Shown here piece by piece: positions 32,940 through 39,738 of a DNA stretch of 40,825 nt (position 1 is the first letter of the stretch; each line of letters begins with the position of its first letter). The stretch is from a bacterium (lineage in GTDB: Bacteria; Vulcanimicrobiota; Vulcanimicrobiia; Vulcanimicrobiales; Vulcanimicrobiaceae), in contig JAKAPQ010000004.1 of the NCBI GenBank assembly GCA_021806945.1, positions 1 to 40,825 of the forward strand, read 5' to 3'. The position numbers were made by a program, and so were the translations under genes. The notes beneath the pieces are model-generated. The model saw only the letters and a program-made list of their open reading frames with translations, did no database searches and was not told the DNA's origin.

Positions 32940-33551
32940 ATGCATTATGTCGATCGAGCGATTCATGTCGCCACCGAAGAGAGGGACGAGCACACGGCAC
33001 GGCATGATTTCAGCGTCGGTTACTTGGCCGAAGCCTTGGGCCAGGCCATGCGCTTGCCGGAAAACGAGCTCGTACCGTTGCGAGAAGCCGGTTTCGTCCA
33101 TGACGTCGGAAAGATCGGCATCCCGGACAAGATCCTGCTGAACCCCGGAAAATTAGATGCCGAAGAATGGGAGATCATAAAAAGCCATAGCCTGCGCGGA
33201 GAGCGCATTATCGCAGCACAATCAAACCTTTCGTGTGAAAAGGCAGGGACGGCCGTCGAGATCGTCAGGGCGGTGCGGCACCACCACGAGCATTACGATG
33301 GCTCCGGCTATCCGGATGGATTGAAGGGCGATGAGATACCGCTATGGGCCAGAATCCTCCTCGTCGCTGATTGCTACGATGCTCTAACCCAAAGGAGAGT
33401 ATATCGTTCGGCCGCTTCTCACGAAGAGACGATGGCGATCATGAATGCCGAGTGTGGGGCGTTCAGCGATCCCAAATGCTTTGAAGTCTTCGCAAGAATG
33501 ATCGAAACCAGCCCATTAAAGGTACGCCCGGAGAGCGCGCAGGGAGTTTAG
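32940..33551 (+). CDS. Stand-alone HD-GYP domain protein
   Basis: 203 residues that are almost wholly an HD-GYP domain. H18 in HTARHDFSVGYLAEAL; HD at 54-55 (GFVHDVGKIGIPDKILLNPG); H-H-H-E-H at 114-118; DGSGYP at 120-125; ARILLVADCYDALTQRRVYR. All metal ligands and the G-Y-P signature are kept, so it is probably an active cyclic-di-GMP (or cGAMP) phosphodiesterase, cytosolic. No receiver, GAF or PAS domain precedes it. ATG 32940 is preferred because GGAG lies 7 nt upstream; the open frame to 32919 is less likely. Confidence 0.88.
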   Translation: MHYVDRAIHVATEERDEHTARHDFSVGYLAEALGQAMRLPENELVPLREAGFVHDVGKIGIPDKILLNPGKLDAEEWEIIKSHSLRGERIIAAQSNLSCEKAGTAVEIVRAVRHHHEHYDGSGYPDGLKGDEIPLWARILLVADCYDALTQRRVYRSAASHEETMAIMNAECGAFSDPKCFEVFARMIETSPLKVRPESAQGV

Positions 33552-33573
33552 GGTGGCGCCTGAGGGCAAGCGG

Positions 33574-34008
33574 TTATGGCTTCCATAGGAGACGCAGATC
33601 GGTAGCGGCCCGCTTCAACTTCTCGTCGCGCGTCATGAGCGGCACGGAACGGCGCACGGCCAATTCCAGATACGCCGCGTCGTACGCTGTCAATCCGAAT
33701 CGTTGGGTGAATTCGAAACCAGTCGCAAGCGGCGACGTCAAGATAAGCCCATCCACCGCAATGCCCAACTCGTCAAGGGCGGCCAGGCTTTCCGTAGCTC
33801 GATCAAACGAAATGCGTTTCCGCCGAACGGCCGCCAAGAGCGCATTTTGTACTTCCCAACGAAACAAGGGCGGTGCGATCGCACTATTCACGACGACGGC
33901 GTTTGCCATCGCTATCGCTTCCTCATCGCGCTCGTCTTCAAAGAGCCACGACAGTGCGGTGGACGCGTCGAGTACGGCGGCGGGCCTAATAGCGGCGGCC
34001 CGTTTCAA
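33574..34008 (-). CDS. PIN-domain toxin (VapC-like)
   Basis: 144 residues with D14 (AVLDASTALSWLFEDE), E52 (LFRWEVQNALL), D110 (LTAYDAAYLELAVR) and D128 (LMTRDEKL). It is the same PIN subfamily as the toxin at 27312. The only start-like codon is TTG at 34008, within the antitoxin gene (23-nt overlap). About 10 residues before the first strand make it a little longer than its relative. The pair is coupled. Confidence 0.88.
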   Translation of the reverse strand: MKRAAAIRPAAVLDASTALSWLFEDERDEEAIAMANAVVVNSAIAPPLFRWEVQNALLAAVRRKRISFDRATESLAALDELGIAVDGLILTSPLATGFEFTQRFGLTAYDAAYLELAVRRSVPLMTRDEKLKRAATDLRLLWKP

Positions 34009-34225
34009 TGAGCTGTCGGATGGTGGCTTTACCGAGCGTCATCTTACTCGAGAGGATCCGTTTCATCGCCCCTTCGGCGGTATTGATTGACGCCTTTGAG
34101 CTTACGGGGCCAATCTGCGCAACCGCCTGACCGTTCTTTGTAACGATAATTATTTCACCGTTCTTGGCCTCTTCGATCAGCGCCGAGAAGTGGGTCTTGC
34201 CCTCAAATATCCCAACTTTCTTCAC
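33986..34225 (-). CDS. Phd/YefM-family antitoxin
   Basis: 79 residues: KVGIFEGKTHFSALIEEAKN, GEIIIVTKNGQAVAQIGPVS, then an acidic/basic tail ending QLIETGRRY. The K-T-x-x-S-x-L-I-x-x-x-x-x-G-E-x-x-x-x-T-K-x-G-x-x-V-A-x-x-x-P signature is that of Phd/YefM. The start is GTG 34225 with no Shine-Dalgarno. A TACGAT -10-like box ends 6 nt before the GTG, suggesting a nearly leaderless mRNA. A CTAGTTGACTAG palindrome at 34250-34261 may be its operator. Confidence 0.87.
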   Translation of the reverse strand: MKKVGIFEGKTHFSALIEEAKNGEIIIVTKNGQAVAQIGPVSSKASINTAEGAMKRILSSKMTLGKATIRQLIETGRRY

Positions 34226-34329
34226 AGAGCGATCGTATCACATTTTCGGTCTAGTTGACTAGCCCATCCGATTCCGATCTCGATTCCGTCTGGCCGACGA
34301 CAACGACAAGCGTCTCGGCCACCGCGCTT

Positions 34330-34800
34330 CTAATTCTTGCTTTTCTTGCGTCCGTAGACGACAAGCGAAGCACTTCCTTTGCGGCCGCCGGATGATACGC
34401 GTCTGTCCACGGCTCTTGCGGTGGCTTTTCTTGACTCGCTGACCTCCTCGAGCGCTGCCCAGAGGTCGGCGCCTTTGACGAACTCTGTGCGTGGCGTCTT
34501 GAATCGCTCAGTGATTTGTGCATCGGTGACGGGACCGATAAACCCAGGCGCGAGAAGCTCGGCGACGGGGCAATCCAGCACAGCGGCGACCTTGGCGAGC
34601 GCCGAGATTTGGAAGTCGCCGATAGCAGTCTCCAGTTTGGAAATGACGGGTCGTGATACGCCCGATCGTTCGGCCAGATCGACTTGACTAAGTTGCAGCG
34701 TTGCACGCCGGACCAGTATATTCGCACTTAGGTCTTTCCTCGCGGATTCGAGGGCACGTTCAGCACGCGCCTTGACCGTTTTGGGATTCAAAGTTTTCAT
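34330..34800 (-). CDS. XRE-family transcriptional regulator
   Basis: 156 residues. The HTH at about 32-85 reads RATLQLSQVDLAERSGVSRP, VISKLETAIGDFQISALAKV, AAVLDCPVAELLAPG. The rest (about 70 residues, with FVKGADLWAALEEVSESRKA, a basic stretch and a lysine-rich end) is not recognised. It lies next to TA genes but has no toxin-like gene touching it. A palindrome at 34900-34917 overlaps its own -35 box, which suggests autorepression. The longer reading to 34989 is not expected. Confidence 0.82.
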   Translation of the reverse strand: MKTLNPKTVKARAERALESARKDLSANILVRRATLQLSQVDLAERSGVSRPVISKLETAIGDFQISALAKVAAVLDCPVAELLAPGFIGPVTDAQITERFKTPRTEFVKGADLWAALEEVSESRKATARAVDRRVSSGGRKGSASLVVYGRKKSKN

Positions 34801-34875
34801 TGCCTTCAAGAGCCTTTTGTTCGGTGCGAAAGTTTTTGTGCCGATAGCCGGGTAATGGCTGATGGCTCGGCAAGC

Positions 34876-34917
34876 AGCATAGCATTTCCCGTGACCCATT
34901 GTCAACGTACGTTGACA
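34876..34917 (-). promoter_or_regulatory. Promoter with 18-bp perfect palindromic operator
   Basis: TGTCAACGTACGTTGACA at 34900-34917 is a perfect palindrome. Its minus-strand TTGACA (34905-34900) serves as a -35 box, followed after 18 nt by TATGCT (34881-34876). This gives a sigma70-like promoter for the XRE gene about 70 nt upstream of its ATG. On the + strand a second TTGACA is present at 34912-34917. Confidence 0.75.
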
Positions 34918-35025
34918 GCGTAAGGAGCCCTCGAAGCCGAAGAGCCTCGCCTGCTGGCTGGCCTCTTTTCTTCCCAGGGAGCCGTCCAAGGGGGCATTGG
35001 AAACAAGCCATTCAACACGACGGAC

Positions 35026-35042
35026 AGCCTCAGGATGACAGG
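35026..35042 (+). repeat. Dispersed REP-like repeat, partial copy 5
   Basis: AGCCTCAGGATGACAGG, half of the repeat unit, covering the end of the hyfI-like gene stop region. Confidence 0.5.
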
Positions 35043-35437
35043 TGGAGGGATTTTAGGGCGGTGCGGATCTCTTCGGGGGTGGGGGGGCAGCCGCGGACGG
35101 TGATTGTGGCTTGTAATTCGATTCCGGCTCCGGGGCCGGCGGATGGAGCGCCGGACCAGGGGCCTTCGCCGGCGGCGCAATCGCCGATCGCGACGACGAT
35201 GCGCGGGCGCGGTACGGCGTCGAGCGTCTCGCGGGCTGCGGCGCGCATCGCCGGCGTCATCGGGCCCGTCACCGTTACGATATCGGCGTGGCGCGGCGAC
35301 GCGACGATATCCCAACCGTCTTGCGTGATGTCGTAAAAGGCGTTCGAGAGCGCGTTCATCTCGTGCTCGCAGCCGTTGCAGCTGCCGCAGGCAACGTGGC
35401 GCACGCCAAGCGACTTGCGAAACGTCTCGCGCTTCAT
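35030..35437 (-). CDS. hyfI: Hydrogenase-4-like small subunit (HyfI/NuoB family)
   Basis: 135 residues. It carries one [4Fe-4S] cluster next to the catalytic subunit. The cysteines are in HVACGSCNGCEHEMNAL (C17, C20, C23), IGDCA (C87) and VRGCPPTPEEI (C117), matching the NuoB/HyfI layout. It passes electrons between the large subunit and a ferredoxin-like partner that is not in the window. ATG 35437 overlaps the large-subunit stop as ATGA and is preferred over GTG 35449. It is the last gene of the cluster. Confidence 0.9.
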   Translation of the reverse strand: MKRETFRKSLGVRHVACGSCNGCEHEMNALSNAFYDITQDGWDIVASPRHADIVTVTGPMTPAMRAAARETLDAVPRPRIVVAIGDCAAGEGPWSGAPSAGPGAGIELQATITVRGCPPTPEEIRTALKSLHLSS

Positions 35438-36834
35438 CGGTCCGCACACGCGTAGCAGAGATTGAAACTTTTATTGACGAGCGGAAAGTCCGGAACGATG
35501 TTGCCGTCCATCGCGCGCGCGACCAGCGGCCAGTTGCGGTACGACGCGGAGATGACGTGCAGCCGCGTGAGGATCCCGTCGCCGCCGGTGTGAAGCGCGA
35601 CGACCTCGCTGCCGCGCGGCCCCTCGACCACCGCGCTGGCGTCGCCCGCCGGAACGGCCATCGGCTGCGGATCCGGCAGCGCGGCGTCGCCGATCTCCGC
35701 GAGCGCCGCGCCGATCAGGCGCAGCGATTCGCGGATCTCGTCGCGCTTCACGCGAGCGCGCCCGAACGAGTCGCCGCCCGAAGCGTGCGCGATACGCACC
35801 GCAAACTCGCGGTATGCGCCGTACGGAGCGAAGGTTCGAACGTCGATCTCGCCGCGCGATGCGCGATGTGCGGGGCCGACGGCGCCGAACGCGTGGGCCG
35901 ACTCGCGCGACACCACGCCCACACGCTGCCAGCGCGCGACCGTCGACGATTGGGCGAATAGCCGCGTCAGGTACGCTTCGAGATCGCGGGCGAGATCGGC
36001 GAGATCGCGCGCGATGCGGGGGCGCTCGCGCAGCGTCTGCGCGCCGACGCCGCCGGGAACGATCGCGTCGAAGAGCAGCCGGTGGCCGCCTGCGAGCCGG
36101 CACAGGCGCATGGCGCGCTCCTTGAGCGCCATGCCGCTAGCAAAGCCGGGCCCCCAACCGGCGCCGGCGGCGCTCGCGGCTAGATCGCCGAGATGATTGT
36201 AGATGCGTTCGAACTCGGCGAGAACGAGCCGCGCGAGCTCCACCTCGCGCGCGATCTCGATTCCCGCGAGCTGCTCGAGCGCACGCGCGTACGCGAACGA
36301 GCGCGCGGCGCTGCAGCTGCCGCAGATCCGCGCTACGAGCGGCGCGGCCTGCAACGCGCCGAGCCCCTCGACGTGCCGTTCGACGCCGCGATGCGCGTAG
36401 GAGAGCTGCGCGTCCAGATGCACGATCGTTTCGCCGCCCGAGCTGAAGGTGAACCGCCCCGGTTCGTTGATCCCCGCGTGCACCGGCCCGACGACGAAAC
36501 GCATGAGGCCGGCGCCCTGCGCGACGATCGCCGGCGGCATCTCGCCACCGGTTCCGCGCAGCGGGCGCGCATCCGGGAGCGCGTCGAAGCGCACGCCCCA
36601 CTCTTGCGCCATCTCGCGTTCGTCCCACGAGAAGAGCGGAGACGTTCCGGAGACGGCTCGCAGCAGCGCGTCCGCATCTCGCGGGTGCGCGAGCGCGTAG
36701 GGACCGCTCGCGGCGAGGAACAGGTAGCGCACCTCCTCGGCGCGCGCGTACGCGCCGAGCGGAAGCGCGGTGAGGCACTCGGCCTCCACGCGATCGGCGA
36801 AGCGCTCCGCAGCGATCTCGTGCGCGCCGCTCAC
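35434..36834 (-). CDS. hyfG: [NiFe] hydrogenase group-4-like large subunit (HyfG)
   Basis: 466 residues. The N-terminal ~90 resemble a shortened NuoC part (SWDEREMAQEWGVRFDALPD). Residues about 110-466 are NuoD/HyfG-like: VGPVHAGINEPGRFTF, QLSYAHRGVERHVEGL, ARICGSCSAARSFAYARALE, and the end PDFPLVNKSFNLCYACADR. The four cysteines that could bind Ni-Fe are C171, C174, C460 and C463. The usual His after C-G-I-C is Arg, and D-P-C is N-L-C. No C-terminal extension follows, so no maturation cleavage is predicted. GTG 36834 overlaps the hyfF stop (GTGA). Confidence 0.88.
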   Translation of the reverse strand: MSGAHEIAAERFADRVEAECLTALPLGAYARAEEVRYLFLAASGPYALAHPRDADALLRAVSGTSPLFSWDEREMAQEWGVRFDALPDARPLRGTGGEMPPAIVAQGAGLMRFVVGPVHAGINEPGRFTFSSGGETIVHLDAQLSYAHRGVERHVEGLGALQAAPLVARICGSCSAARSFAYARALEQLAGIEIAREVELARLVLAEFERIYNHLGDLAASAAGAGWGPGFASGMALKERAMRLCRLAGGHRLLFDAIVPGGVGAQTLRERPRIARDLADLARDLEAYLTRLFAQSSTVARWQRVGVVSRESAHAFGAVGPAHRASRGEIDVRTFAPYGAYREFAVRIAHASGGDSFGRARVKRDEIRESLRLIGAALAEIGDAALPDPQPMAVPAGDASAVVEGPRGSEVVALHTGGDGILTRLHVISASYRNWPLVARAMDGNIVPDFPLVNKSFNLCYACADR

Positions 36835-38249
36835 GGCGTTCCTTCGATACGCGACGAGGTTGCGTGGAGCATGGTTCCGAGCGGCGTCCATGGGACGACG
36901 ATCGTGAGAAGAGCGCCGGCGAGCGCCAGCCCGGCGGCGATCGCCGAGAGCCGCGACGCGGCCGGCCGGTGCGGCGCGGCTTTGGCGCGGCCGCCTTCGA
37001 TCTCGATCGCCGCACGCGAGAGCGCGATGAAACCTAGCGCGATGCCGAGCAGACCGAACCCGAGCGGAATCCACTGACGCGATGCGACCCCGGCCGCTAC
37101 GAGCAAGAGCTCGCTGATGAAGAGCCCGAACGGCGGCATGCCGCAGAGAGCGGTCATCGCGCCGAGCAAGAAGCGCCCGCCGGCGCCGGTGGAGATGAGC
37201 CCGTGCAGCGCTCCCAACTCGGTCGTTCGCCGTTCCCGCTGCACCATGCCGGCGGCGAAAAAGGCGGCGGACTTCGCGAATGCGTGGGCGACGATGTGGA
37301 AGAGCGCCGCAAAGAGGCCGATCGGGCCCCCGAAGCCCAGCGCCAGCGCGACGATGCCGGCGTGTTCGACGGTCGAGTACGCGAGCAAGCGCTTCAGATC
37401 GCGCTGGCTCAGCATCAGCGTGCCGGCAACCACCGTTGAGAGCGAGCCCAGCACCAGCAGCAGCGTGTGAATCACCGGCCCCGCGCCGAGTGCCGCGGCG
37501 ACGGAGAGCGTTCGCACGATCGCGTAGAGCGCGCACGAAACGAGCACGCCCGAGAGCAGCCCGCTGATCGGCGCCGGAGCCTTCGAGTGCGCGTCGGGGA
37601 GCCACGCGTGCATGGGGACGAGGCCCGCTTTGGTGGCGAATCCGATCGCCATGAGCGCGGTCGCCAGCCGTGCGAGCGGCGGCGCCGTTGCCGGCGCGTG
37701 CGCGGCGATGCTCGTCCACGAAAGCGCTTGCAGTGGGCTCAATCCCGCTGCCATGGTAACGTGCCCCAGCACGACGATGCCGAGCAGTGCGAGCGCGATG
37801 CCGACGCTGCACAGCACGAGATATTTCCACGCCGCTTCAAGCGCGGCGGCCTCGCCGCTGAAGCCGACGAGGAAGGCCGTCGCGAGCGTCGTCGCCGAGA
37901 TTCCAAGCCACAGCAGCGCGAAGTTATCGGCGAGCACGACCACCAGCATCGCACTCCAGAACGCGCCGAGCAGCACGAAGTAGACCGGCTTGCGCGACCA
38001 CACCGCTTCGCCGCTTCCCCAATCCAGAGAGTCCGCTCCGGCGGAGAAGACGGTCGCCAAGAGCCCCAAGACCGAGACGAGCGCAGCGAAGAGCAGCGAG
38101 AGCGCGTCGACGCTGCCGGCGAGCGTCACCGGTAGGAGCGCCGCGGCGACTGCGAGCGCGATGCGCACCGCCTGCCGTTGCGCGCGCACGCGGAACGCCA
38201 GCGCGAGCAACGCGCCCAGCAAGGGCGCGGCGATCGCCACGCCGATCAT
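36831..38249 (-). CDS. hyfF: Hydrogenase-4-like antiporter subunit HyfF
   Basis: 472 residues, a NuoL/M/N-like proton-pumping subunit with about 13-14 helices. Key parts: NFALLWLGISATTLATAFLV, EAAWKYLVLCSVG (E on helix 5), IGFATKAGLVPMHAWLPDAH, SKAPAPISGLLSG (Lys and the broken helix 7), QRDLKRLLAYSTVEHAGIVA and FHIVAHAFAKSAAFFAAG. ATG 38249 overlaps the hyfE stop as ATGA. It sits in the inner membrane. Slightly shorter than E. coli HyfF. Confidence 0.92.
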   Translation of the reverse strand: MIGVAIAAPLLGALLALAFRVRAQRQAVRIALAVAAALLPVTLAGSVDALSLLFAALVSVLGLLATVFSAGADSLDWGSGEAVWSRKPVYFVLLGAFWSAMLVVVLADNFALLWLGISATTLATAFLVGFSGEAAALEAAWKYLVLCSVGIALALLGIVVLGHVTMAAGLSPLQALSWTSIAAHAPATAPPLARLATALMAIGFATKAGLVPMHAWLPDAHSKAPAPISGLLSGVLVSCALYAIVRTLSVAAALGAGPVIHTLLLVLGSLSTVVAGTLMLSQRDLKRLLAYSTVEHAGIVALALGFGGPIGLFAALFHIVAHAFAKSAAFFAAGMVQRERRTTELGALHGLISTGAGGRFLLGAMTALCGMPPFGLFISELLLVAAGVASRQWIPLGFGLLGIALGFIALSRAAIEIEGGRAKAAPHRPAASRLSAIAAGLALAGALLTIVVPWTPLGTMLHATSSRIEGTP

Positions 38250-38854
38250 CCGCGCAGCCTTCGCAGCGACTCGACGTCGAGCACCGGATTCTCCGCGACG
38301 AAGGCGCGCACGAGCGCGAGCCCGATGAACGTGGCGACCAGCGCGTCGAACGTCGCGCCGAGCTCGACCGATTCCGGAAGAGCCGGGGCGAGCGTAGCAC
38401 CCGCGAGCGTGATCCCGGCTCCAAGCGCCAGCAGCCCCATCACGTGCGCGAGCAGATTGCGGTGCACGATCAACATTCCGACGCTGCAGAGTACCACGTA
38501 GGCCACCATGCTTTGCATCGGAACCGGGGCGAGCGCCGCGGAGTGGCCGACGAGGCGAGCGATCGACGCGAACGCCACGACCAGCACGATCCGCGCCGGC
38601 AGACCGATCGATGGCCGCAGATCGCTCGCAGCCGGATTCGCGCGCAAGAACAAGAGGATGCCCACCGGAACGACGACGAGTTTCACCAGCGACGAGAGCG
38701 CGAAGAGCGCGAGCGCGAGCGGCGACTCCAGCGCCGAGGGCAGGATGAAGATGCTGGCGGTGGCGGCCAGCACGACGTAGGCAATGAGAATCCGGGGAGT
38801 CCGCCTCTCGACGATCAAGAGCCCGCCTGCGAAGAGCATGAGGAGATCGACCAT
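38246..38854 (-). CDS. hyfE: Hydrogenase-4-like membrane subunit HyfE
   Basis: 202 residues, about six or seven helices: MVDLLMLFAGGLLIVERR, LLIVERRTPRILIAYVVLAA, LFALSSLVKLVVVPVGILLF. The S-S-L-V-K-L-V-V-V-P stretch (Lys on a helix) is typical of HyfE, which is related to the MrpC/NuoK-type subunits. ATG 38854 shares its A with the hyfC TGA (TGATG). The open frame to 39058 is a by-product of overlap with hyfC. Confidence 0.85.
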   Translation of the reverse strand: MVDLLMLFAGGLLIVERRTPRILIAYVVLAATASIFILPSALESPLALALFALSSLVKLVVVPVGILLFLRANPAASDLRPSIGLPARIVLVVAFASIARLVGHSAALAPVPMQSMVAYVVLCSVGMLIVHRNLLAHVMGLLALGAGITLAGATLAPALPESVELGATFDALVATFIGLALVRAFVAENPVLDVESLRRLRG

Positions 38855-39738
38855 CACGCGAGCACTCCCAGCAGGCGCAGCCCGATGCTCGTCGCCGCCA
38901 GGATGAAGGCGATGAGCAGCAGCTGGGGCACTTCGAACAACCGCACCTTCGCGGAGGCGTTCTCGACAAGCGTGATTGCGGCGGCCAGAGCGGGGACGTA
39001 CAGAACGTGCGCCCACCACGCGCTGCCGGGAAGTAAGAAGGCGGCCAGCAACAACCAACTCAGCTGCCGCACGCAGGCCGCGAGCTGCAGCCCCGCGAGC
39101 TGCCAGCCGGCATATTCGAGGACGAGCCCTTCATGAATCATCGTGAGCTCGTAGTGCGTCTCTTGATTGTCGATGGGGACGCGGGCCGTCTCCGCCAGCA
39201 GAACGAGAAAGAACGCGGCGAACGCCAGCAGGCCGGCTAGCCCGAACGGCGCGCGCAGCAACGCGGAGAATCCCGTGCCGTAGCCGAGCGCGGCGCCGCC
39301 GAGCAGCGCGAGAAGCAGCGCGGGTTCGACGAGGCTGCTGAAGGTCATCTCGCGGCTGGCCGCCATTCCCGCAAAGCTGCTGCGCGTATCGAGCGCGGCC
39401 AAGCCCAGCACGAACCGCCCGAGCGCCAGCAGAAAGACGAGCGCGACGATATCGATGACGCTCGCGGCTGCGGGCGCGGCCAGCGGAATCGCCGCTGCGA
39501 ACGTCAGCGCGACGCCGAGCACGACCCCCGGCGCGATAACCGCGAGCATCGAGGCCCCCTCGGGTAAGAGCGCCTCCTTTCCCCACAGTTTGATCAGGTC
39601 GCGATAGGGCTGGGCGACGCTCGGCCCGGGGCGGCCTTGGAGCCGCGCGCGCAGCCGTTTCATCGCACCCTGCAGCAGCGGCGCGAGCGCGACGATCGCT
39701 ATCGCTTGGACGATCGCTATCGCTTGAAGGTAGCTCAT
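38854..39738 (-). CDS. hyfC: Hydrogenase-4-like membrane subunit HyfC (NuoH-like)
   Basis: 294 residues, about eight helices. RARLQGRPGPSVAQPYRDLI, KLWGKEALLPEG is the cytoplasmic loop contacting the small and large subunits (R-x-Q-x-R-x-G-P of NuoH). LLAETARVPIDNQETHYELT, MIHEGLVLEYAG matches the E-x-x-R-x-P-x-D-x-x-x-x-x-x-E-L-T motif. It anchors the hydrophilic arm to the membrane. ATG 39738 overlaps the hyfB stop as ATGA. The start region carries an 18-bp tandem duplication giving AIAIVQ twice. Confidence 0.92.
   Translation of the reverse strand: MSYLQAIAIVQAIAIVALAPLLQGAMKRLRARLQGRPGPSVAQPYRDLIKLWGKEALLPEGASMLAVIAPGVVLGVALTFAAAIPLAAPAAASVIDIVALVFLLALGRFVLGLAALDTRSSFAGMAASREMTFSSLVEPALLLALLGGAALGYGTGFSALLRAPFGLAGLLAFAAFFLVLLAETARVPIDNQETHYELTMIHEGLVLEYAGWQLAGLQLAACVRQLSWLLLAAFLLPGSAWWAHVLYVPALAAAITLVENASAKVRLFEVPQLLLIAFILAATSIGLRLLGVLA
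39691..39726. repeat. 18-bp perfect tandem duplication in hyfC start
   Basis: GACGATCGCTATCGCTTG occurs twice without a spacer, in frame. It duplicates six residues (AIAIVQ) in the first membrane helix of HyfC. Confidence 0.9.

Noticed and set aside
35434-37830. Very long reading for the hydrogenase large subunit (798 codons)
   Set aside because: The upstream third is the wrong frame of hyfF. The GTG at 36834 overlapping the hyfF stop gives the proper family length.
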